Shown here piece after piece: positions 34,141 to 44,892 of a stretch of DNA of 64,000 nucleotides. Every line of letters starts with the position of its first letter. The first letter of the stretch is position 1. The stretch is from Vandiemenella viatica. Its lineage: Eukaryota > Arthropoda > Insecta > Orthoptera > Morabidae. The notes under the pieces are model-generated. The model was not told the DNA's origin. It saw only the letters and a list, made by a program, of their open reading frames with translations, and did not search any database. A program made the translations under genes and the position numbers. The stretch is from contig JARYHS010008074.1 of the NCBI GenBank assembly GCA_031002005.1, positions 280,365,930 through 280,429,929 of the forward strand, read 5' to 3'.

Positions 34141-36657
34141 TCTAGCACTGACTTTTGTTACAGGTGACTGTGGTATAACCTACCACATTATGTCTAATAA
34201 CCATCATTACAGTGTGGAACCGAAATTCTTTGAGACTTGATTCGCAATTGTCGGGTTTTAACTATTGTAATTTTTTGCTTCGCTTTCCAGTGCCGAGTGC
34301 ATAGAAATTTGATCACAATGGCGCACCCGACATTCTATTTGCACAGCAGAAAATAGAAGGTCAAGCGGGATGATCAGGGGAAAAAAATGGGACAAAAATA
34401 AGTGACGTCACGTAATACACACTGTTTCCTAATAGTGAGGGATCATATCAATTGCTTCACTGATCACAACTCAACTTTAAGAGACCGTTTCTGATCAATT
34501 ATTTGAAGCAAATGACGTGACTGGAGTACAGCAAAGTCTGTTACTTTGCTGGTTTCAAAATCAAATGAAAGTGCTGTCTGCGTAAAGACTTTTCCACCGA
34601 TCTTCGCAACCGGGGTGACATTAAAATATCTTTCACGTATTATTTCTTTTATTTCCAGATTGTGATCTGCAATCACTCTGGTCACTGCTCACTATGAACG
34701 ATTTCTGCTTTAAGTAACAGCAAAAATAATACAGTGAGTACAGTGGTCTCCATTTCTATAAATTTTAACTCATAAGAAAGACCTGAGTGTTCCCTAAGAC
34801 CTTGGCGTCGTAAAATGTTTTAATTATTTGTGCAGACTATGTTTAGGAAAAATGATAGTCGAACACAGAATAAATTCAAATTTTCTCAAAACATTTATAC
34901 ATCAAAGGTAAACAGTGATTTTCACGGCGATGCTTTGTAATCAGAATAGGCCTATTTATTTCTAAAATAAATTATTGCTTCGAAGATGTGTGTTGTTTTG
35001 CGGTATCCCTTTATAATGTATTCTAATACTTCCTATTCTCCATTAATGATATTATTACAGTCTTAGTTGATATAGGTTTGAAGATTACTAGGGTAATTTT
35101 TCCAAGTTCAACCTACGTCACTAAATAAAACTACTAAATTGCTACTAGTTAACTAATACCTGAAAATAGAACTACAAATACCACATAAGTTCAAAAATTT
35201 CAAACATTATCGTCGTTCACAAGTTACCTAGCTGACAATATGTTAGTCTATCATGATGGCATGTTATACGTAACAAGAAACCATCGAATTTTTGACCAGT
35301 TTACCATCATAACTACTGAAAAAACGCAGTTATCAGGTATAGTAATCATATATCAGCGGTACAGTATAAGAATCGTTCTAGGAAAAAGGTGCACTAATTA
35401 ATGTTTCTAAAACTGAGATTATTATAAATATTACTAGACGGACATGTTTACCTGATGTAACATAAAAGTATCACACTTAAGAAGTTTACAATTTTTGAAA
35501 TTCCGGTAAGATCAGGAAAACAAGATGCCTTACTGATACATCCAGGAGTTCTTTTTTCTATCGTCCTTTTATGGACGGGAACGCACAGAAAACAGATTAG
35601 ATTTGGTTCGAAGCACACTCCCACACCCACAGTTCTCTGTGAATGTAGAGGTGGGAAAGGGCGCTTAAACAACAACGTTCTGCTTATCTAATCATTTGTT
35701 GTTATTATAATTATAAGATCAGCCATTAACAGGTGTTATAAGCTATTACACCTAACAATGCATTCAGTGCTCCATCTTATCTCTAATTGCTCTCCCGTTA
35801 ATTCTCAGATTTGTAGTACCGAATATCTTGATTAGAACTCAGTTCAAACGGTTAATTCTTATTGTCTTCACAAATGTTTAACATTACTGAAGAGCTTCTA
35901 AACATTTTAAACGATTAGATCAATTCATATAGGAGATAATTTTATTGAATGCTAATATTAATTCCAAATTTTATATTTAAACTTTCAAATTTTCTTAAAT
36001 CTGTAGAAATTGGTAAAAGTTTATCAATTATACTGTAATTCATTTGTGTCGTGTATTCACTTCCTAAATCTAATGTATTATTATTTCCAACAAACTTATC
36101 TTTACGCAACACGAATTCTCACTATAAATTCTTCCGCTGTTTGAGTTCAGTTCTTATACCGATATCCATCCAGACCTTAAACACTCCCAGCACTCTCTTG
36201 ATGTCTCCCATGTTCCAGTGTCTCACAACCTAGCTCCTTTATGGGATCAACTAATAATTGTGGATTGAGTTAATTTTCAATTCTAGCTGCTGCCCTTCTT
36301 TTTATTCCCTGAAATTCCAGAATTTGATGCCCATACTATCCCATCATACGCCAGCAAGGGGCTGACCAAAATTTTATGTCACAGTTCCTTCGCTTCCCGA
36401 GTGCATGCCATCATCATCTTGTAAAATAAATGGGTAGCTAGCGTAATGTCTATCTTTATCAACGAACGTCAATTATGTTGCGGCCTTAGCTCCTTTCCCA
36501 CATGGCTAAACAGCAACTCTTCCAAATCTCCATACATCATTACAACTTCAGGGTACAACGAAAATTATATTTGATGCTTTAAACCAGGCGGTGTTGACAT
36601 TTTATCGCATTTCTTTACCGATTATAATCTTACTATCCTAAATACTTGTCTACCCAC
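34141..36657. other. Intron between fifth and fourth kelch exons
   Basis: Mirror of 9,581-11,999. No gene recognised. Confidence 0.6.
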
Positions 36658-36816
36658 CAATGACGTAGACGTTGTCGTGGTATGCGACGCATGACACACC
36701 ACTGCGCCGTGACGTCATGGGTCGTATCAGGGTCCACTGGTTAGTCTCCGGGTCGTACATCTCGGCCGTGTTCATGCACTCCTGACCGTTGAAGCCGCCA
36801 GTTATGTATATTTTAC
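36658..36816 (-). CDS. KLHL10: KLHL10-like gene, fourth exon seen (right-arm copy)
   Basis: A 159-bp exon with acceptor TTCGCAG and donor GTGGGT on the minus strand. It encodes ITGGFNGQECMNTAEMYD, NQWTLI and MTSRRSGVSCVAYHDNV, one kelch blade. It is identical in sequence to 9,422-9,580. The preceding exon at 44,334-44,503 ends with the single G that completes its first Gly codon. The arm limit at 42,720 lies in the intron between these two exons. Confidence 0.9.
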
Positions 36817-37029
36817 CTGCGAAGCAAACAAATTCCTCAGTTATCTGCTACACATATTATATTCTCTGTCTTCCCTACAGTTCTGACCTTCGCGGGTTCC
36901 CTCCAGTAACAAATTAATGTCTTAAAATGTGACCCACTATTCTGTCTCTTATTTCTGTAAGAGTCTTCCATAGGTTTATTTACTCACCCATCCAAAATAC
37001 GTTCATTTCTGCCACATAATTTTCAGGAT

Positions 37030-37700
37030 CCCTCAATCACTATCGGCCGCGACCTGAAGTCATACTAGATGGCTCCCCGCACCATGTCGCCAGTAGTAAC
37101 ACCGCTGTGCCTCTCCAAACATTGCAAGAATGGAACCTTGGACCAGAGGACCACCATACTCGCCGACGATGGTCATCTAAGGCAGTAGAGAACCGATATT
37201 CATTGCTGGAAATCATGCGACACCATTCATCAGCAGTCCAGGTCATACAGTCGGAGAGCATTGTGGCGAATTGAGGTGTTTTGGAGAGACACAGCTGCTA
37301 GTATCATGATACAGGTAGCAGTGAGGTATGAATTCAGGTCACGGTTGTTGGTGACAGAGGGAACGGACATCCTGCTTCTTCATGTGTTGCCTGTCATGCG
37401 ACACTATCATCCTGCCGTTTTTCAACAGTACAATGCTCGTCCATACATGTCTCAAGTCTCTATGAAATATCTGCGTAATGTTAAGGTACTGCCGTGTCCA
37501 GCAAGATCTCCAGATCTGTTCCCGATAGGACATGTGTGGAACCAGCTCAGAAGACAACTTTGCCCTAGTACCGAGGACCAGTAACCAAATTTGTGGGCCA
37601 GCTTGCCTCAGGAGAGAATGGCACGACTTTATAACACCCTTTCCAACCGAATCAGTGCATGTATCCAGGCCAGAGGGAGTGCAAAGTCATACAGATATGT
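37030..37700 (+). pseudogene. Rearranged Tc1-like transposase remnant, right-arm copy
   Basis: Plus-strand frame 37,261-37,584 covers the distal catalytic part (FQQYNARPYMS, ARSPDLFPIGHVWNQL). The upstream catalytic part (SSNEYRFS and DDHRRRVWWSSG) is on the minus strand at 37,040-37,261. Mirror of 8,560-9,210 with the same internal inversion, so that rearrangement predates the palindrome. Confidence 0.72.
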
Positions 37701-38029
37701 GAGCTCAGACTATCAACCTCTATGTAAATTTGATTAGATTTTGTAATCACCGAAGTAATATCACAAACCATCTCAACGCGTGAAGTTTCATTTCGTTTCC
37801 TCCTATTCTTCTGGATGCATAACGTTTTTTGACAGGCGTTGTATTAGTGTTACAAAAAGAAAGGCATGGGCTCAATTTTTCTACAATTTTATTACATGAC
37901 AATTTCGTGTGGTCACCGACTGCACAATACTCCCATATCGCAACCACCTAAACTAACCTAGTACTCTTGTCAGTATAAGATGGAATCCGAACCACGGGGC
38001 GTCCTAGCATCTTCACATTAACAAAAAAA

Positions 38030-39284
38030 AAATCTTTGCCAGATGTGAAGGTCAACTATAAGGACCGTAAAAATTGAATGTTTACAATTTTGAATTCTGT
38101 GTCATGGGGAAGCATGTTTTGATAAGGATGAAAAGTATTTTATATCCTAAACTGTTATATAAACTATAACTACGCACAATTTGGTTAAAATCCTTCAATT
38201 AGTTTCTACTTGATGCGCGAAAATTCTAAATTTTATGGTCTTTGCATTTCTATCATCAGTAGTTTACAATTCTATTACTCTTTTTTTTATATAAATTCAA
38301 TGTACAGAAATTTTTTTTATATAAATTAGGTTTTATTTGATTTACGGGTAACTTATTCTAGAAGAATGCACTATGCTTAATGTGGAGAGGCATTGGCGTG
38401 GTCCTAAGTATCAGTTACGCAACGAAGTGATTGTGCAGCCTGGGAGCGAGTCTAACCTCCTAACTATAATTTATTTATCTAGGATTTGCCACATTGCAAG
38501 CACCATCAGATATTATACAATGTTCAGATTATCTCGCGTGAATTGAATAAAAACTACATTGGACAACTTAAGACCTTGTTCAGATCTATAAAAGTATATT
38601 CCAAAAAATTGTGACATTTTTATAGTGAAGCTGTTGTTGTACATTGCAAGAAAGTGGACGAAGAACTAGCGGGATGTAGGTAGAATTGAATCATATGTTC
38701 TGGAAAATCAGGAGAGGCGTTTGCTCTATTGATTGAGGAAGAAGGTCCAGGGAAAGAAAGTCACGACCTCGGCGGAATCTGACAGCAACGGAAATGACAC
38801 CGGTGGACAGGTACTGCTCCGAGAAACATTATGAAAACACAGTCCATCAGCTGCACTATTTTACTTTTGTTAACTCCCTCTGAAACATGTACTGCAGCAG
38901 TTCAGTACTATGCTGAAGTATTTCTTGAGAGCCTGGATGAAATGTTTAGCAGTTAAGTTCCATGCAGAAGTTATTTTTTTGTGGTCTTAGATAAATGTTG
39001 AGTTTCAAACAGAAAGAGCAACCCTTCTTTGGACATGGCAGGGGGAAAAATTTGTTAACGTTACGTGTAATGAGTTATGCGTTAAGTGAGAATGCGTCGC
39101 AACGTTCTGCGCACGCGCACTTAACGATACGATGGGAGAAACTGTTCTTCTTAAACAGTGGGTCTACCAAAGTACGCGTTAAATTATTGATAGTTTTGAT
39201 TTGTTTACGACAATAACTTAGAAGAAGTTCCTATTTACTAAACAAATGTAGTAAATATGTAAGAGTGGAGGCTTTCTTAGCGTT
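38030..39284. other. No recognised gene
   Basis: AT-rich, mirror of 6,976-8,239. Only short frames. Confidence 0.5.
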
Positions 39285-40855
39285 GTGTAAAGATGAAATT
39301 TTCTAGGAAAACTAGCCGAGTGAGAACGTTTGCATAGCAAGAAGTTTCGGCGGCCAAAATCTCTGCAGCCATTGTCAAGTGACTTCTGCTGTGAGTAATT
39401 GGGTTGCTTCTGTATCACGCGGAACCGTTAAATATTGGCGGGATTGTTGGTGCCAAAAATTGTTGGCATTGACTATTGGCATTCACTATTGGCGTTCATT
39501 GTTGATAAGCAGATGGAGAGGCTACTCATAGTTCTGATGTAATCTCATTTCCTGGATCAAAAATCTCCGTGCTTCACTTAATTGAAAACCAGCATCTCTG
39601 TTTACTAGATTATCCGATATACGGAAGACAGCTTCTGAAAAAATGCTGCCCAGTAACTTCTCGTGCGAGCGAGAATTTCTGTAGTTTTAAAATCGAAGAC
39701 GTGTCCCTTGTCGATGCTGTGCTCGGCAACTGCTGACTTGTCACATGTCAGTTTCACCCCGGCGGAAAGTTGCGTGCATGTTTAGCGCACTTTTGGTTTA
39801 TGCATCGTATGGTTTGCCTGATGTATGCCTTTCTGCATTGGCAAGGAATGTGGTATACCCCGTGTGTTCGTGGCGCTAAGTCATGTTTGGGAGAGCGCAG
39901 TATGTGTTTAATCTTGGCCGTTAGTCGAAAAATTGTTTTAATGCTATATTTTTGTAATATGCTGCTAATAGTCACCGTGGTCGATCCCACATACGGAAGA
40001 AAGGTGAAGCGGCACGGGTCTTCCTGATGTTGCATTTTTCTTCTTGCTGTTCTCCTGAAAACCGAATCTATTAGCGCCTCAATACAAACATTCTCGCGAA
40101 AGGTCTCCCTCAGGTTTCAGCAGGAAAACTAGCTTATCACATACAGCTCGCGCTCAGTGAACCAAAGTTTGCAGTACCATTCTGTGTTGGGCCGGATGGT
40201 GGTGGCTAAGTGCATTGAGGCAGAGGTCTGTATGCGTGGGCTTTCTGTGTACAGAATGACCTATGATACTATCGGCCTTCTTATATATGAGAATGTCTAA
40301 AAATGAAAGGCTACCATTCTTCTCCGTCTCCATTGAGAATTTAATCTTTTCATTAATCCCATTAAGATGTTATAAAAATTCTTGTAGACTTTCAATCCCA
40401 TGCGGTCATACAGCGAACATGTTGTCAACGTAGCGATAAAAACTGCTTTGGAGCAATTGCAAGTGCTTGCTCTTAATGTGTTAAATATAAAATTTGTTAT
40501 TTTTTCAGAAGCTGTCGAAATCCGTAAATCGGGTAATCTAGTAAATAGAGATGCTGGTTTTCAATTAAGTGAAGCCTGGACACCAATGATCCTGAAAATG
40601 AGATTACATCGGAACTGTGAATAGCCTCTCTATAATCTGCGCCGTCAACAATTAACGCCAACAGTCAACGCCAGCAATCAGTGCCAATAACCAGCGCCAA
40701 CAATCCAGCCAGTACTTAACGGTTCCACGTAATATATCAACAATCCCATCTTTCACATGCAGCAGTCACTTGACAATTGAGGCAGATAATATGACTGCCG
40801 AAACGTCGTACTATACAAACGTTCTCACTCGGCTAGTGTCCCGAGAAAATTCCAT
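39285..40855 (-). mobile_element. Penelope-like retroelement remnant, right-arm copy
   Basis: Mirror of 5,395-6,975. The minus strand shows the GIY-YIG part at 39,754-40,035 (GVYHIPCQC, AYIRQTIR; the Gly of YIG is changed to Arg here) and the upstream linker around 40,140-40,330. The same inverted flanking segments are present (39,285-39,620 and 40,400-40,855). Dead. Confidence 0.75.
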
Positions 40856-41091
40856 CCAAATGTAATAAAGATAATAAAGTTTGTCCAGTCGAGTGCGAAG
40901 AAATACATCAAAATGGAGAAATACACAGTAAACATGTATGTGAACCATATATGTTTCTCTTCATGCGCGTGTAGCTATTGACACACGCAATTTAATTTCC
41001 TTTCTTTTCCCTGTAAACCACCTCTGAAACACGCGTTGTCACAGTAATTATTTTGTTTATCCAAATATTTGTTGTTTCACAGGCTATTTCG

Positions 41092-41093
<2 letters not shown>

Positions 41094-41150
<57 letters not shown>
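41094..41150. repeat. Poly-A tract, 57 bases
   Basis: An uninterrupted A57 in the right arm. The left-arm equivalent (near 5,128) has only seven T on that strand, so this is an arm-specific expansion or the tail of a lost or failed retroposition. Confidence 0.95.
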
Positions 41151-41152
<2 letters not shown>

Positions 41153-41456
41153 TTATCACATAGATTTGCGGTAGTATCAGAAATCTCGATGAAGTGTAAG
41201 AAAATTTCCTTGCATTTATCAGATACTGTTTTTTATTAATTTATTTGTTTATTTTCTTCATAAACTCCCTATTCGTTTTAGAATAAAAGTAAAGCTTCAG
41301 TGGTGAAACGGTAACACAACCTAGTAAAATTATTACGTCAGGTTCTCAAAAGTAAATCATTTACCTCCGTCTCTTATTTTAAAGAGCCAACCATAGAAAG
41401 TCGGTTATGTGACACAATGCATACAAATCAAAACATTGGATTTGAATTGAGTAAAA

Positions 41457-41717
41457 AACCGAGCGTGAGGGGTGAGCGGTTAAAGCTCTGGCCTCACATT
41501 CGAGAGGACGCCGCGCCGGTTCGAATCCCCGCCCGGGAATCCAGATTTGGGTTTTCGATGATTTCCCCAAATCAATCCAGGCGAATGTCGGGATGCTTCC
41601 TTCAAAAAGGTCATGACCGAACTCCTTCCCGTTCTTTGTTCCTCATACCATCTCGCCTCTACTAACCTCGACAACGACGAGGCGTCAAACCATAAGGAAA
41701 ATAAATAAATAAATAAA
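41457..41717 (+). repeat. tRNA-derived SINE (family A) with AAAT tail
   Basis: AACCGAGCGTGAGGGGTGAG (A box), CCGGTTCGAATCCCCGCC (B box), the standard body, and the tail GACGAGGCGTCAAACCATAAG followed by (AAAT)n. Mirror of 4,575-4,812. Confidence 0.88.
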
Positions 41718-42952
41718 TGGCATCAACTAAGGCATTTTACGATCGACAAGATTAAATTGCTTCTGACAGCTGATTGATTTTTGTGATTTGCGTGAGAGTA
41801 GTGAAGTGTTTTAAATTGATTAAATTGCTCCCCGGTGGCAATATCCCTACACACTCATTTCCCCCTTTCCTGTACCCCCCTACTTTCGCCCTCTACTAAT
41901 TTCAAATTTAAAATCTTTCAGCGTTTTTGGTTAATTATTCATCATTTCTCTTAAGCTTTCTGCGTTATTCTGATTCAGTAACATCCTTTGCTTCTTGGAG
42001 CCTTAAAGCTCGTCAAAGACGAAATCATTAGCGCTGTGAAAGAATTTTAGCAAGGATCGGGAATGCCAGCATATAAAGTTTTGATTTAATCAGCACGCTA
42101 GATAATCTTTGACACTGAAAGTCACAACCATCATAGCGTTCATCTAAGTGACTACGAAAAACCGATTGTCAACCACAATGAGAACCACCGGTATTCCTGT
42201 TATGTCAATATAGCACCCCACCAATCATTTTTTATTTTATACTATTTTTTCTTTAATTAATGATATATGTATGTGAATAATTATATTGATGTATGGATGT
42301 TAATCTGTGTATCGTAGGATTTTCAGAAGCTGTAGTATGTGTAGGTTTCGAGGATAGCATAAGTTTAGTAGCATTAGCTAGTGTTAAGTGTCTTTGGTGC
42401 CTATTGTAAACAATTGAGAGAGTTGCTTTTGGTGCCATTTTATCGTAACCCACGGCCGCGTGTCAGAAGCTCCGTAGAATATATATTTGTAACTTGTGCC
42501 TGTGGTATTTCAAGAAATGCTGTTACGAATGTTGTATGTTAATTTCACTAACAGATTCAGTGCAAAATAAAGCACGTGATTCTTTTGGAAGCAGTGATCT
42601 TAACTTCGTGATAACAATAGTTTTCATCATTTTGGCAGAGCTAAATTAATTAAAAGCATTTTAACTAAACAAATAGATGATCAACAACTTGAATGTGTTC
42701 GTAATGAGATGGGCCTCTCGTTCATAACACGCTGTATTTCCTATAATATCGAAATATTGATAAACTTTGTTATTCTTCGACTGCTGACCTCGTGATTTTC
42801 GTCAGCTAATTAACCACACTAAATAAGAAAAGCTCATAGTGTACTGTAATCTGAATTCGACGCGTTGTAGCTTTTCGTGTACAATATGTTGGCGCTTCAA
42901 CACGCTCAGCCAGCGCGTGATTTTTTTCTTCGCACTTGACATTTCACGATTA

Positions 42953-44270
42953 GGGCCTTATTACACTAGGCGACTTGGAGGTGCAACCAGCCGCGCCACT
43001 GGTGGCGCTGCTCGTCGCTGGGCACTGAGTCTTATGGGGCTTATTACACTAGGGCAGCAAGTGGCGTCGCCACAAACTGGCTGCCGTGCCCCGCGACCAG
43101 GCCAGCAGCCACTGGTGTCGGAAAGTTGTGGCGGGGCATTGTATCTTACCTAGCTTATTACACTAGGCCGCCTGGCTCAGCCAGACTCGCCACCACGCGT
43201 TAAAATTGAAGAGATATTGATTGGCTCATTTTAGTGAGACAACTAGGGACAAACATCTTGTGATGGGAGGGAATGAATGAGAGGAGAGTCTACCTAAAAG
43301 TATAAATGAGGAAACTACAAAATTTGAAATAAATTCTAAGAAAATTATGAAGAAATTCAAAAAGTTATAACAAACTTAAAGGGACTGGTGTAGATAATAT
43401 TACTACAGATTATTAAAGATTGTGGGATGCGATATTGTATCTTACCTTGAAATTTTATTTAAAATGAGTTTGGAGTCTTGCTGCTTACGAGATGATTGGT
43501 AAAGTGCGATAGTAGTAGCGGTTCATAAAGGAGGGGTTACAAATAGGGTTGAAAATTACACACCAATTAGTTTGACATCAGTGATAGGCAGAATGATGGA
43601 GAGATTGATATGCAACTTCATATCAGAAATGTCTGTGTAGAAAAAAACTGGTTTTCATATCGTCAAAACGCTTAAGGAACTTAAAATTAAAATGTGTAAA
43701 TCGGAAAAGTAAATGGAGGGGGGGGGGGAGGGGATTTAACATTACAACTATAAAAGAAAATTTAAATATATCTATATATTTATAAAGGGGTAATTAGATT
43801 ATTCGGCGTGTTAGCTCCATCGCAATGAAATTAATTTAAAAAAAAGTCGAAGGGAGAGAAAGATGCATGTACATCATATTCTATCGCTAAGGGAATCTAA
43901 CCTCTTTCTTTGATGAACTGTATTCAGACGACAACAAGATTTTTATTTACTTAAGAATGTCTAAATCGTCTTTCTTTGAATTATTTTCGTTAATAAACGT
44001 TGATATTACCGGGAAAGATATGAAAATGAGAAATGCTTCTTGCTTTAGCCTTTTTGTCTTCTCTACACTTTCACTTCCACTCATAATCTGTAGTTCACTG
44101 GACATATTGAAATACACAATTCACGTGCAATGTAAGGATAACAGCAAAGAAACTGCTCGGCTATGCGAGTGGCTGGCTGGCTGCGCCACCAGTTTCCTGG
44201 TTGCGTCGCCTACAGAGTCACCAGTGGCGCGGCTGGCTGCGCCGCCAGGTGGCCTAGTGTAATAAGGGCC
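42953..44270. mobile_element. TIR-bounded DNA element, about 1.3 kb, superfamily unknown
   Basis: Begins GGGCCTTATTACACTAGG and ends CCTAGTGTAATAAGGGCC, an inverted pair with one mismatch. Both ends continue into GC-rich, CCAGCCGCGCC-like sequence. Two further internal copies of TTATTACACTAGG (near 43,039 and 43,151) suggest nested or tandem copies. A flanking TTA is present on the left; on the right TTA occurs three bases out, so the target duplication is unclear. The right end is only 64 bp from a kelch exon. There is no transposase of its own. Confidence 0.65.
43370..43650 (+). pseudogene. Non-LTR reverse transcriptase fragment
   Basis: In broken frames it shows NYTPISLTSVIGRMMERLI, the conserved fingers motif of Jockey/CR1-type reverse transcriptases (usually NYRPISL). 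It is preceded by an AVHKGG motif. It lies inside the TIR-bounded element and is too decayed to classify. Confidence 0.65.
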
Positions 44271-44333
44271 TTTTAGTCGCGAGGCTGGAGACGCGTCTAA
44301 CTGAATCTGGTGTAGTGTAAGCGCAAGTTATAC

Positions 44334-44503
44334 CGTCTATGGTGGTGGCGTCGGCGTCTGAGCGCTGGGCGTTCATGGCGGCTATGATGGTCCACTGATT
44401 GCTGTGGAAGTCGTAGCGCTCCGCAGAGCTCTGCCTGTGCTGGCCGTCGTATCCACCAATGGCGTATATATCCCCGCCCAGGACCGCCACGCTCACGTAG
44501 CAC
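44334..44503 (-). CDS. KLHL10: KLHL10-like gene, third exon seen
   Basis: A 170-bp minus-strand exon, acceptor TTGCAG, donor GTATAA. It encodes CYVSVAVLGGDIYAIGGYDG, then SAERYD, QWTIIAAMNAQRSDADATTIDG. The Q-R-S-D-A-x-A-T-T motif is the KLHL10 pattern. It starts with one G that completes the Arg codon left open by the exon at 52,788 and ends with one G. It is single copy and lies outside the palindrome. The donor site is non-canonical beyond GT but acceptable. Confidence 0.9.
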
Positions 44504-44703
44504 CTGCAACACAGTGCTCACCCTGAAATTGAATAGTAACTTGATGGACACTGGGTGACTCGATTTGCTATTAAATTACCAAGTCAAGTACCAGAAGTTA
44601 CAAACATCGTTAGGTTTAAGATGGTATGGTTACATACGAGTGTGAGTCAATTAAAACCTTAAATTTGTAATAAAAAATCGAAATTTCGCGCCGTTATCCT
44701 GTA

Positions 44704-44749
<46 letters not shown>

Positions 44750-44892
44750 GTGGCTTTAGCCATAGGCTAATACAGCCAGTAACATCATGTAATACATTCA
44801 ACTGATTATGAATTACACTTTAAGTACATATGACATACACAGAGAATCTTGAGAACATTTTCTTGCTCCATGCATTGAATATCCCTTTGTTG

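Larger units (their letters stand above)
29608..42720 (-). repeat. Palindrome, outer right arm
   Basis: Inverted counterpart of 3,431-14,065, interrupted by the piggyBac at 29,751-32,425. The outer limit at 42,720 lies inside an intron of the KLHL10-like gene, so this arm is probably the original locus. Confidence 0.93.
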
